Source: Chara braunii
Lineage: Eukaryota; Streptophyta; Charophyceae; Charales; Characeae
DNA length: 27,487 nt
Direction of reading: 5' to 3'
Assembly (NCBI GenBank): GCA_003427395.1
Contig: BFEA01000900.1
Span: 346,169 to 373,655, forward strand
A program made the position numbers and the translations under genes. Positions 1 through 8,405 of this stretch are shown one piece after another. Positions within the stretch are counted from its first letter, which is position 1. Each line of letters begins with the position of its first letter. A model generated the notes under the pieces. It was not told where the DNA came from, made no database searches, and saw only the letters and a program-made list of their open reading frames with translations.

Positions 1-31
<31 letters not shown>

Positions 32-588
32 ACATAAAACAGCAACCCAAAAATGAATTTTCAGACAATTTTGGCATGAAACACGTCATCCTAATTTCTG
101 GATTTTGAGGCCTCCCCACAGCACAAATTCTTATAACCCAAATAATACCAAATTTGGTTTGAACCAGAGCACCCCCTTTCGAAAACTATTACGTCACCTC
201 CGATGGGGGGTCGGTTAAACTTCTCTCCGGAAACTTTTACGTCACCTCCGAAGAGGATACAGTCAGAGGAACAAGAGGAGAGCGAGAGGGCGGGGGCGAG
301 TATGACTGTCGGCTTGCAGCTAGCCGAGCATGCGGCTGAGCATTTGGATATTGAGATGCCAGCATCGGACGAGCCACCGCCAGCTGCCACCAAAACTGAA
401 ATTAGGGTTTGGGGGTCAAATTTTTTGTTTTTTGTTTTTTTTGTTATTTTTGCCTGTTTTTGTTTTGGTTTAAGGTTGTTGTCTGCCAAATTTGGTATTA
501 TTTGGGTTATTAGAATTTGTGCTGTTGGGAGAAAGAAGGTTAACCCACCCCCCATTTTTTCAGTTCAAAAAAAAAACAAAAAAAAAAA
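1..588 (+). repeat. Array unit 1, with an inverted T-rich tail
   Basis: This unit carries the common start block, a forward copy of the 136 bp module (229-365) and then a T-rich stretch at 400-545. Part of that stretch (about 480-525) is the reverse complement of the CCCAACAGCACAAATTCT to CCAAATTTGGCAGACA block found at 670-722. It therefore contains a piece of the unit in inverted orientation. It ends in an A-rich tract before unit 2. Confidence 0.7.
229..365 (+). repeat. 136 bp orientation-switching module, copy 1
   Basis: It runs from GGAAACTTTTACGTCACC to ATGCCAGCAT and holds AGAGGAACAAGAGGAGAGCG and a TATGACTGTCG word. A second partial copy of the module start lies just upstream at 180-204. 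Confidence 0.75.
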
Positions 589-1009
589 ACATATAAAACA
601 GCAACCCAAAAGTGCATTTTCAGGCAATTTTGACATGAAACACGTCATCCAAATTTCAGGATTTCCATGCCTCCCAACAGCACAAATTCTAATAACCCAA
701 ATAATACCAAATTTGGCAGACAGCATGGCTTGTCGCATGCTGGCATCTCAGTATCCAAATTCTCAGCCGCATGGTCGGCTGGCTGCGAGGCGAGTCATAC
801 GCACCCCCGCCCTCTCGCTCTCCTCTTGTTCCTCTGCCTCTGCGCTCTTCGGAGGAGACGTAATTGTTTCCGGAGGACCGACCCCCCATTTTTCAGGTCA
901 ATTTATAAGAAAACCATAAGGTCATTTCAAGCAAAATCCACACCAATGTATATAGTGCACTTCTTACTAACAGATTTAAAAAATAAACCAAAAAAAAAAA
1001 AAAAAAAAT
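589..1009 (+). repeat. Array unit 2, module inverted
   Basis: About 420 bp. It has the common start block, then the 136 bp module in reverse orientation (737-871), then a CCGACCCCCCATTTTTCAGG block and a tail with AATAAA at 982-987 just before a 19-A run. An AATAAA followed by poly(A) is what the end of a retroposed transcript looks like; that origin is inferred. Confidence 0.8.
737..871 (-). repeat. 136 bp orientation-switching module, copy 2 (inverted)
   Basis: It starts with ATGCTGGCAT and ends with GTTTCC, the reverse of copies 1 and 3. It sits at the corresponding position of the repeat unit, between the CCAAATTT block and the CCGACCCCCCATTTTTC block. Confidence 0.75.
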
Positions 1010-1509
1010 GCATAAAACAGCAACCCAAAAATGCATTTTCAGGCAATTTGGCATGAAACACGTCATCCAAATTTCAGGATTTTCAGGCCTCCCAACAACA
1101 CAAATTCTTATAATCCAAATAATACCAAATTTCGCGAGAACCAGAGTACCCCCTCTGGAAACTATTACGTCACCTCCGAAGAGGGTAGAGTCAGAGGAAC
1201 AAGAGGAGAGCGAGAGGGAGGGGGCGAGTATGACTGTCGCCTCGCAGCCAGCCGAGCACGCGACTGAGCATTTGGATACTGAGATGCCAGCATCCCATTA
1301 GTCAGGAGCTGAAAATGGAGGTCCCCGTTAACCATTTGTGAGCAGGGAGATAAGGTTAACCGACGAGAGAAGGTTAACCGACCCCCCATTTTTCAGGTCA
1401 ATTTATAATAAAACCATAAGGTCATTTCAAGCAAAATTCACACCAATGTATAGAGTGCACTTCTTATTACATATTTAAAAAAATAAACCAAACAAAAAAA
1501 ATTAAAAAC
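1010..1509 (+). repeat. Array unit 3, module forward
   Basis: About 500 bp. It has the common start, the module in forward orientation (1157-1292), an extra 85 bp with two AGGTTAACCGAC words, then the same CCCCCCATTTTTCAGG tail as unit 2. Units 2 and 3 match closely over their first 130 bp and last 120 bp. Confidence 0.8.
1157..1292 (+). repeat. 136 bp orientation-switching module, copy 3
   Basis: It runs from GGAAACTATTACGTCACC to ATGCCAGCAT, in the same orientation as copy 1. The flanking unit sequence is shared with unit 2, where the module is inverted. Confidence 0.75.
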
Positions 1510-1565
1510 ACATAGAACAGCAACCCAAAAGTGCATTTTCAGGCAATTTTGGCATGAAACACGTC
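1510..1565 (+). repeat. Array unit 4, truncated
   Basis: It matches the first 55-60 bp of the other units up to the ACACGTCA word. At 1566 the expected TCCAAATTTCAGG is replaced by GGGGGTACCCC. That point marks the edge of the neighbouring retroelement-related DNA. Confidence 0.75.
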
Positions 1566-1572
1566 AGGGGGT

Positions 1573-2348
1573 ACCCCGGCTACCTGAATTGGCTCCGTTG
1601 GTTCCTCCTCCCGTCGTGCCAAAGCCTTTCGCCCCCCCTAGTCGCAACGGCCCCTCTCGCCTCTGGGTCCCGCGGCCTCTTACTTCTTTGCCTTGTCTTA
1701 ACCCGGGGCTCTGGCCTCTCAGGCTCTGGTCGTTGGAACTCCCTCCTCAACTAAGTCTGACAGTCTTCCCAATCACGCGCTCTATCCCGAATCTGTCTCA
1801 CCAATGGCCTTTCCGCCTTCCGCGTCCAAAGGAGCAATGCCTGCATCCATTCCTCCTGCGCAGTCCCCTGGTCTCTCATGCTGCTCATAGGCCGGAATGA
1901 ACTCCTATGCATTGTCTTCCTTTAGTCGGATAGGTAACCCGTCCCGTCCACTGGTGACGCCCTCAACCTCTGCATCCTCATTTCCACATGCGCCCAGGTC
2001 AAAGCCTCCTCCCGAATATGCGCGATAGGGTCCTCAAAACGCCCAACCCCCCTCAGATTTCGTATCCTCTCCAGGGTAGTCCACCCCTCCCGTGTCGCAT
2101 GGGCCTGATAGGTGTCCAAGAACATCTCTATGTTACTGTCATCAAAGACAGGCGTAGACTCCCTCCCAAAGGTATGCGCTGGTCATCCGCTCCAGACGCT
2201 CCCAGGGTCTCTGTCGTGGCCGCTCCTCCCTCCCGCCCCTCTGCATGGCTGTCTTCAAGAAGTCAGACCTGCTCATCAGGCGAGGGAAAACAGGCAAGCA
2301 CACAACGAGGTCAACAATCAGGTCCATTAATATAGGGTGAGCATACAC
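1573..2348 (-). pseudogene. Extra gag-like ORF downstream of pol, broken
   Basis: Two minus-strand pieces make up this region. The first (2142-2348) has DFLKTAMQRGG and a run ending in LWEG. The second (1922-2125, extending upstream to about 2155 in frame) has DDSNIEMFLDTYQAH, GVGRF and HIREEALTWAHVEMRMQ. A frameshift near 2155 separates them. Beyond the stop at 1922 the minus strand stays rich in Arg, Glu and Pro codons to about 1575, but with more stops. A short acidic motif followed by a helical, Trp-containing segment recalls the capsid-like part of Gypsy gag proteins. I also remember similar domains in Chara retroelement predictions, unverified. It starts about 90 bp after the pol stop on the same strand. 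It could be an additional ORF of this element or the truncated gag of another one. Confidence 0.5.
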
Positions 2349-2439
2349 ATACCTATCCTTCCTACTCTTTCACCTAACCCACCCAGATCATGCGACACTT
2401 TAAACAAAGGTTTATTCTAAGGGGTATAGGGTCCTTTAC

Positions 2440-2601
2440 CTATTCCCTACCCACAAACTTTTTCAGCCTGGTCCCTAACACCCTGTCCTGCCACCCTGTC
2501 CCGTCCAGCTCCTCGATCTGGTAGGCTTCGAACTCGCCGCACCGCAAAATCTTATACGGCCCCATCCACCTCTTGTCGAGCTTTTTTTACCACTGCTTCT
2601 A
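2440..2601 (-). pseudogene. Integrase C-terminal GPY/F-type end of pol
   Basis: This is the last part of the pol frame, ending at a TAG at 2440-2442. The minus strand reads KRWMGPYKI, the GPY/F motif that lies after the catalytic core in many Gypsy integrases, then EELDGTGWQ and a basic tail (RLKKFVGRE). Two in-frame stops (2599-2601 and 2587-2589) separate it from the upstream LLYDSSL segment, although the frame is the same on both sides. The module is thought to help bind DNA or set integration sites in related elements. It cannot be made here as part of pol. Confidence 0.8.
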
Positions 2602-3440
2602 CAAAGAGGAGTCGTACAGCAATACGACATCCTTAACTGTCAATGGTTCTTTCCTTACTCGCGCCATCTGGTCCCATTGCATTTTATCTTCCATGTGGCT
2701 CCTCTCTACCTGACCGGCGGCTTCTCGCAACCTTTCCTCGGCAGCTCCCACTTGCCGCGCCCGGATATCGAGCAGCTCCTCGAAGGACAGATTAACTTCC
2801 AAGTCTTGGCGCCTCCAGGTTTTCATGAAACTTTCTATGGGAAAGGTGACATGCCTCCCATACCACAATGTGGCTGACGCGTACTTGGTAATTCTTTTTA
2901 ACGTGACATTCTCCACGAAGAAAACTGCTCGTAGGAACTTCGACCACTCACCAGGCTTGCCTTCTGTCCACTTGGCGAAGAGGTTCGTGATGGTACTGTG
3001 CCCCCCTGCACAGGTGCGTTTGCTTAGGGATTTGCAGCGGTAGTATAATTTGCCACTACACCATACCCTGCGAGCAAGGTCCGCACCTCATTGCAGGTGA
3101 ATTCCGACCCTTGATCCATCACAAACTCTTTTACAACTCGATAACATAAGTAATACTCTTCGATCCAACTTGCCAAAACTGGGTCGGTCTTCATACGGAT
3201 AGCCCGACCGTCTACAAACCCAGTAAGGTTATCTCGCGCGTCGAAAATGTAGTTACATTCATTCTCCCCAACTGGCATGAAAAACAAATCCAAATGTACA
3301 ACCGCACCCACTTCTTTTTCCAACCTCGGGTGTAGAGGCTCCCCTGGTCTTTGCAAGGAACTCTCTTGACAAGGTACACAAGACTGGTAGTACTTGATGA
3401 CCATAGTCAGCATCCCATCCCAATGTTACAATTTGCTTAT
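2602..3440 (-). pseudogene. Integrase catalytic core (DDE), inactivated
   Basis: The segment beginning at 3413 reads through CVPC (residues 12-15, the second half of the HHCC zinc site). It then has the first catalytic Asp in VVHLDLFF (codon 3288-3290) and the second in FVMDQGSEF (codon 3114-3116). Counting on in frame, the third catalytic position lies 35 residues later, matching D-D-35-E. Here it is CAG (Gln) at 3006-3008, not Glu. A stop at 3024-3026 lies just before it, and a one-base shift in the six-C tract at 3001-3006 follows. After the shift come AKWTEGKPGEWSKFLRA and ENVTLKRITKYASATLWYGR, typical of the region after the core. The enzyme would have joined element DNA into the host chromosome. 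Confidence 0.9.
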
Positions 3441-3862
3441 CTTTGCACACGTGACAATATCCCTTTGTGCCCTTCTGCTATACCATCGTGTAGGGATGCT
3501 ATAATATCGATTTGTCGGTTCCTCCCACATACAATCCTTTTGGGATTCCCGACTTGTCGCTTTATGGACAAATGACCATCTCTTACTACGTAGAGGTGCC
3601 TTACCTTCCGCGCCTTGGCACTCGTGTCCCTATCCCTCATCTCACAGGACAGGAGTAGCCCCAACTCTAGGTAGATTCCATCGTATTCTTGTGCATGAAA
3701 AACTTCCTTGATCTCCCCCTCCTCGAACTCATCATCCCGGCTTTCATGAACGAAGTCCTTACCCTTCATAGGACTGAATGAGCCCTTTTGGTCAAAGTCT
3801 CCTTGCAGAAGCGTATTGGTGAGCAAGTATATTCCGCCCATTAACTGCTCATGCTCCTCTAC
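3437..3862 (-). pseudogene. RNase H-integrase linker and integrase HHCC N-terminus
   Basis: This open stretch (134 residues from an internal Met) starts MGGIYLLTNTLLQG and is acidic in the middle (DDEFEEGEIKE). It ends with CGRNRQIDIIASLHDGIAEGH, whose two His (H-x6-H) form the first half of the integrase zinc site. The matching CVPC lies in the next segment, after a frameshift and stops between 3437 and 3413. The same frame continues upstream across a TAG at 3863-3865. Such linkers are characteristic of Gypsy pol. Nothing suggests a separate gene. Confidence 0.8.
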
Positions 3863-4699
3863 CTAAGTCGGACCTTCCTCTATCGTCCTCACTTCCTCCA
3901 CCAAACTGTGAGTGTCTGCCAATGCCAATTTCATCATCCAGTGGACATCCTTGCTCCCCCACGGATCCTCCTCCTGGAAAGACTTGAGGACCAGCTCCTC
4001 CTTTTGCTCGTACCCCTTAGGCGCTAGCCATATGGGGTGACCGACGCAACTAGGCACTCGTAAAGACCACTCATTTATATGGAGGCGGACGTCTTCTTCT
4101 TGGTCCAAGAACCCATCAACCGGTGGAGTGTCTTCTATCGACTCCTGATCCGATCCATCCCAGTTGATGCGGCTCAACCCATCTGCCCTATTCTTGTCCC
4201 CTGGAATCCTCTCCAGCTCGAAGTTAAACATCCAAATGTATGTTAGCCATCTTGCGACGATTGGGTCATATGGAGTATAGTTTTTCAGGGAACAGGCGAG
4301 CGCAGTGGGGTCCATTCTTAATATGAACCTTCTGCCAAAAACGTAGTTCCGGAATATCCTCAGGCAGTGGAGTGCCGCAAGCGTCTCCTTTTTAAACTAA
4401 GAGTAGTTCCTCTCGGTTGTATTAAGAGTTCGACTCTCAAATCTCAGCGGTCTCTCCTTCCCTTCAGCATCCGGCTGAACCAGAACTCCTCCCAAGGCAG
4501 TAGATCCCGCGTCCGTCTCGATGATGAATGACTTCTCCTCAGTGACTTCGTAGTTTGGCGCCCCCAACACCAGACCTCCTTCTTTAAACTTTTCCTTCAT
4601 TCGCTTCACAGCCTCTTCCTGGTCTCCACCCCAAACCCATTCTTGGTCTTCACGCACCAGCTTCCTCAAGTGCTTAGTATTGGCGGCAAAGTTCTTCAC
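3863..4699 (-). pseudogene. Ribonuclease H domain of pol
   Basis: It degrades RNA in the RNA-DNA hybrid during reverse transcription. The N-terminal half (4397-4699) carries IIETDAGSTALGGVL, with the first catalytic Asp at residue 63 of that segment, and ends at ERNYS. After a TAG at 4397-4399 the same frame continues with FKKETLAALHCL, the expected place of the catalytic Glu, and RRFILRMDPTAL. It then gives ARWLTYIWMFNFELERIPGDKNRADGLSR, where the final Asp of the fold lies in ADGLSR. The rest (about 3863-4140) is a spacer with DTPPVDGFLDQEEDV. Apart from the single nonsense codon the domain is well preserved, which points to fairly recent decay. Confidence 0.9.
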
Positions 4700-5565
4700 A
4701 AAGCTTCTCCAAAATCCGCAAGTGCCGAGGAAACTCCTTACGTCCGTTATCGAACGGAAGGGTACTAGTCATTCCACGATTTTATCCATCTTCTTCACAT
4801 CAGGCCTCCGGCCACTCTCATTACAGACAAAACTCAAAATTGTCGCCTCCCTCATACAATGCTTAGACTTCGGGCCGCTTGCTGTGAGGTCATATTCTTC
4901 CAGCAAGCTTAGGACCTGATCAAGGTCCTGGACATGCTTCCAGACAAACCGCCTTACCCCGGGCATCACTTCATCTTCTTCCTTTTCTTTCGGACCTTTG
5001 ACCGCCAAGTCATCAATATAGGGTTGGGTGATGTGTGGACTGACCGTCTGCATGGCTCTAATCATATGCCTTTGCACCATTGCCAATGCATTCGTCCAGC
5101 CTTGAGGGCTAGATTCATATGAATTAGCCCTCTGGGCGTATGCATCGCCGTCACAGGCCTGTCTGGCGGGTATACAGGAAACTGGTCATACCCAGAGTAG
5201 AGGTCTATAAGCAAAATTATAGGCCTTCCTGCACATGACTCTGACAATGCGTTCACGTTTGGCAATCCTCCCGCATCCCGCACTGTCACGACATTTAGCC
5301 GTTGTAAATCCTGCACCCACCGCAACGTCCTGTTTGGCTTAATGAAGCAAAACCAGGGGTAAGAGTATGGCCCGCTGGAATAGTCGGCAACATTTGTGCG
5401 CATCTTGCCATCCAGGTAGTCCACCACCATCTTCTCCTCGTCTGGGTTAGGATATCGTGCGCCTCTCAGGTTCCATGGCTCCTGTGGGACCGTGTGGATC
5501 CGAATCATTGGGATCTTGTCCACATCCAGCCTTCCACGCTGATCGTCATTGAATGCATATGCGCG
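4700..5565 (-). pseudogene. Reverse transcriptase domain of pol
   Basis: It would copy element RNA into DNA. The first half (5062-5523) has SYPWFCFIKPNRTLRWVQDL and LLIDLYSGYDQFPV, whose Asp (codon 5203-5205) is the first catalytic acid. The second half (4769-5086) has QPYIDDLAVKGP, the YxDD active-site box (Asp codons 5012-5014 and 5009-5011), followed by LTASGPKSKHC and a thumb-like end. A frameshift near 5095 breaks the stretch between the halves, just after TPRGLIHMNLA. A TGA at 4769-4771 cuts the connection to RNase H, which resumes in the same frame as SITDVRSFLGTCGFWRSF. All motifs needed for RT are visible, but no intact enzyme can be made. Confidence 0.92.
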
Positions 5566-6080
5566 GTACCTGTTTTCATCAATCCCACCATCAAAGAGCT
5601 CTCTTGGGGCGAAATGAAGTCGGACTCTCTGATTATCAGCTTCTCTTCATTCTCCTCGTTGATACGATACGGACCACTGGCTGCCTGCTCCCGCATGCGC
5701 CGTATCAATCCTCGTTCCCGCTCATAATAGGCCTCCTCATCCTCAATAACGAGCACGGGAACTGGGCGACACTTTTTATCTACCGTTTTGTACCGCCTTT
5801 AGGAGCCTACTGAAGCCGTCCCCAAAAAAAGGCCGGTTTGCCGTTCGCGCCTGTGTCATTGTCGGGCCGCCCCTTCTGCCTAGAAGCCGATAAACTAGCT
5901 CCACCTCTCCCACCTGAGGGCTCTCAAAAACCTACTCCCTCAACGCTCTAATGGCTTCCGGATCTGCCATGTTGTGCGCTGCCACCACTTCCATAGCCTT
6001 ATTTACAGCAGTAAGGCTTAGCATCAGCACCTCGGCCCTTCCTTCCTCCTCGGCACCTCCCAGAGCCTCCTCCGCTCGTT
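5566..6080 (-). pseudogene. Protease-RT linker of pol, several frameshifts
   Basis: No enzyme domain is recognised. The nearest open part to RT (5505-5756) reads VIEDEEAYYERERGLIRRMREQ and ISPQESSLMVGLMKTGTA, then shifts frame near 5565 into the start of RT. Further upstream, other frames give AMEVVAAHNMADPEAIRALRE and FESPQVGEVELVYRLLGRRGG, separated by a stop near 5930 and a shift near 5830. These charged stretches fit the linker between protease and RT seen in Gypsy polyproteins. Frame changes every 100-200 bases show it is no longer under protein-level selection. Confidence 0.6.
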
Positions 6081-6530
6081 CTATGATTCCTCAAAGGTGA
6101 ACGAGCCGAGGTTGGGTCTGTTCCTCCCACTCCCTGGTCCCGTATTCCGGCAAGTGATAATCTCATAGTTCCCACAGGCCGGATCGCACAGGAGTAGGAT
6201 CATCGTTCCATCGTGCTTATTAAAAATCAAGGTCTCTGTGCGGCACAGAAACGATCTTCCCAGGAGGATGGAGTGGTCGACATCTGGCATGACGAAGAAG
6301 CAGATCCTCGCCCGTACCTTCTCAATCTGTATGATCACATTTGACACCGTGCCGCAAAAGGTCGTCTTGCAGTTGGCGCCATGCAGCATACCATGGTCCG
6401 AACGGTCGATCTCCATTCCTAACATCAGTGCCTCTCTTTCCCTAATGATGTTCATCTACGCGCCCGTGTCCACCATCCCGATACACTTCTGATCCTTTAC
6501 CACAAAATCCACCTGGCCACACGCCACACA
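6081..6530 (-). pseudogene. Aspartic protease (retropepsin-like) of pol
   Basis: It would cut the Gag-Pol polyprotein. The active-site word MVDTGA (DTGA codons 6459-6470) is followed directly by a TAG at 6456-6458. The same frame then runs on with MNIIREREALMLGMEI and VRARICFFVMPDVDHSILLGRSFL, where ILLG is the second, Gly-containing retropepsin motif. It ends at 6081 after NRPNLGSFTFEES. Upstream is WKCVACGQVDFVVKDQKCIGM, a Cys-containing lead-in. The nonsense codon immediately after DTGA would stop synthesis of the protease and everything after it. It might in principle act as a readthrough site, but the many other lesions argue for simple decay. Confidence 0.85.
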
Positions 6531-7543
6531 CTTCCAGTCCATCCTCCTCCCTGCTTCAGTCCATTCTACCTCCCTCGGCAGGATCGTACTCAGGTGGACA
6601 TTGGGCACTAGAGTTTGCGAGAGCCGCCCCTTCAGTCCGTCACGGAGCCTTGGTGCTGATGCTAAGATGTCCTTTAAATTCATCAGGTCATTATGGCCTT
6701 CCAGGAGCCTATCTACCATTCGCTCCACATCGAAACCCTCTTCCAGCCAAACTGCATACTTCTTCTTCTTAGGTACGCTGTCAGGCAGGCTTGGCTCGGC
6801 TTCCTCCTGAGTTCCTCTCTTCTTGGCCCTTAGCTCCGCCCGCCGGTCTTCCTCTTGTCGGAGCCTCTCATCCTCTTCGTCTTCATCCTCCTCATCTTCT
6901 TCTGGAACCTCGACCACCTCCTTCCTGCGTCCTAGCTCAGGCTCCTTTCGAGGTGGTGCCTGACTGGGCGCCTGGCCGGGCTCTTGAATGGTTTCAGCCT
7001 TGTTTTGGCTCCTGGTTCGTGCCGTCTGTGGCACTCTTCCATGTGAGGTGGGGGGTCTGTAGGTCATGCCCGACCTAGGGTCGTCTCCCACCGTCGCAAC
7101 CCTCGGGTATCCCTGTTGCCCCAACGGCGGTTCGGGCCCGGAGTCATAAAGGAAGACCCCGGGGAGGTTAGCCTCCCACTCCCGAGTCTCATCACATAAA
7201 CTCTTTAACTTTTGTTGGTGCCTCTCCACTTTCCCCAACAAGTCCTCCATCTTTTCCAAGATGGTTATGGCCGACTCTCTTTCGCCTTCCTGCCCTTCAT
7301 CATCTGACTCAACGACTATCAGCTCGTCCTTTATAGTCCCTGCCTTAAGCCGCTGAGTTATTTCTTCACTTTCTCCCACAATCTCCTCGACTCTTATGGT
7401 CGGGTCCTCTCTCTCCTGCCACATCCTGAACATGGCTCGGGGTGCTGGCCTTGCCATCGCCCGCCTCTGGGCCTCCTCCCTGACTCCACCTTGAGTCTTT
7501 GGGTCAATCTACTTCCTGTATTTATCGTATATATCCCCATTCA
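6531..7543 (-). pseudogene. Acidic gag-protease spacer
   Basis: This is one long open stretch of about 330 residues ending at the protease, in frame with the zinc knuckle upstream but for a TAG at 7509-7511. From N to C it has MARPAPRAMFRMWQERED, a charged part with ILEKMEDLLGKVERHQQKLKS that could form a coiled coil, and a Pro/Gln-rich part. Next comes a strongly acidic block (VPEEDEEDEDEEDERLRQEED), then a PKKKKY basic patch that could act as a nuclear signal. The last part, WLEEGFDVERMVDRLLEGHNDLMNLKDIL, precedes the protease. It is the longest intact open frame in the window. It may look like a stand-alone gene, but its frame, position and ending at DTGA tie it to the retroelement. Confidence 0.8.
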
Positions 7544-7974
7544 TATTGGTGGAGATTAACCCAGAGACCTCATCGTCCCGCCGCCCTTGACAAAACTGTA
7601 TAGTGTGGCCTTGATAGCCACAATGGCGGCAGATAGCACTTCTCCAATCGAAGCGGGGCTTTCCGTACCCTTGGCCCCCTTCTTGACCACCCTGGCCACT
7701 TCGGTCCTGGCCCCCTTGGCCGTTCCACCCACTGCCACGACCTCCGCCGTTCCTTCCTTGGCCTCGGCCACCGCCTCTTCGACCTCCCTGACCTCGGCCT
7801 CCATTGCCCTATCCACCTTGCCCTTGGTTCCCTCCTCCAACCATGCTAGCCTGCGATGCTTGCTGCGAGGGGGCCGGTTGGGGCATGAACTGACCTTGGG
7901 TCACTGGGAAACTCGGGGGTCCTGCGCTCGTCGATGAGCCCAAATATGAGACCATATGTCCAGTGTGGGCTTGA
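7544..7974 (-). pseudogene. Gag nucleocapsid: RGG-rich stretch and CCHC knuckle, copy 1
   Basis: In the gag-pol frame the minus strand reads a Gly-rich stretch with GGRGQGGRRGGGRGQGRN, then RFDWRSAICRHCGYQGHT and QFCQG. The Cys-x2-Cys-x4-His-x4-Cys spacing (first Cys codon 7629-7631) is the retroviral-type zinc knuckle that binds element RNA; RGG stretches also bind RNA. A TAG at 7809-7811 interrupts the Gly-rich part. The frame continues as GLISTNMNGDIYDKYRK into the acidic spacer. A 94-residue open frame in another register of the same DNA (7556-7840) is a shadow, since it lacks the knuckle. Confidence 0.85.
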
Positions 7975-8405
7975 TATTGGTGGAGATTAACCCAGAGACC
8001 TCATCGTCCCGCCGCCCTTGACAAAACTGTATAGTGTGGCCTTGATAGCCACAATGGCGGCAGATAGCACTTCTCCAATCGAAGCGGGGCTTTCCGTACC
8101 CTTGGCCCCCTTCTTGACCACCCTGGCCACTTCGGTCCTGGCCCCCTTGGCCGTTCCACCCACTGCCACGACCTCCGCCGTTCCTTCCTTGGCCTCGGCC
8201 ACCGCCTCTTCGACCTCCCTGACCTCGGCCTCCATTGCCCTATCCACCTTGCCCTTGGTTCCCTCCTCCAACCATGCTAGCCTGCGATGCTTGCTGCGAG
8301 GGGGCCGGTTGGGGCATGAACTGACCTTGGGTCACTGGGAAACTCGGGGGTCCTGCGCTCGTCGATGAGCCCAAATATAAGACCATATGTCCAGTGTGGG
8401 CTTGG
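7975..8405 (-). pseudogene. Gag nucleocapsid, duplicated copy 2
   Basis: This copy is virtually identical to 7544-7974, including the zinc knuckle and the internal TAG. The one difference I saw is G at about 7949 against A at about 8380. It joins the capsid-like part of gag in frame on its upstream side (QGQFMPQPAPSQQASQASMV). Because 431 is not a multiple of three, reading from copy 2 into copy 1 changes frame, so the duplication alone would break gag-pol. Confidence 0.85.

Larger units (their letters stand above)
1..1565. repeat. Tandem array of A-tract-linked repeat units
   Basis: Four successive units begin with a shared start (CATAAAACAGCAACCC, with small variants) near 32, 590, 1010 and 1504-1510. 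Each continues with the same words: a GGCATGAAACACGTCA block, a CAAATAATACCAAATTT block and, in the later units, a CAGGTCAATTTATAA block. A-rich tracts separate the units: 30 A at the window start, a broken A tract at 569-588 and 19 A at 990-1008. The last unit is cut at 1565, where the retroelement-related sequence begins. The longest ORFs in the array run through low-complexity repeat and are not believable genes. The array could be a satellite derived from a retroposon or a pile of truncated retroposons. Confidence 0.85.
7544..8405. repeat. 431 bp direct tandem duplication
   Basis: Two head-to-tail copies, 7544-7974 and 7975-8405, at an exact offset of 431. The near identity means either a recent duplication or an assembly or sequencing artefact. 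The nucleotides at the junction (ATATTGGTGGAGATTAACCC) are the same as at the start of copy 1. Confidence 0.92.

Noticed and set aside
203-919. 238-residue plus-strand ORF
   Set aside because: It runs through inverted repeat modules and A/T tracts of the array, with Lys and Phe runs and no domain.
7587-8368. Two identical 116-residue plus-strand ORFs
   Set aside because: They lie opposite the gag RGG/zinc-knuckle frame and are Ala/Thr/Ser-rich shadows of it; the identity comes from the 431 bp duplication.
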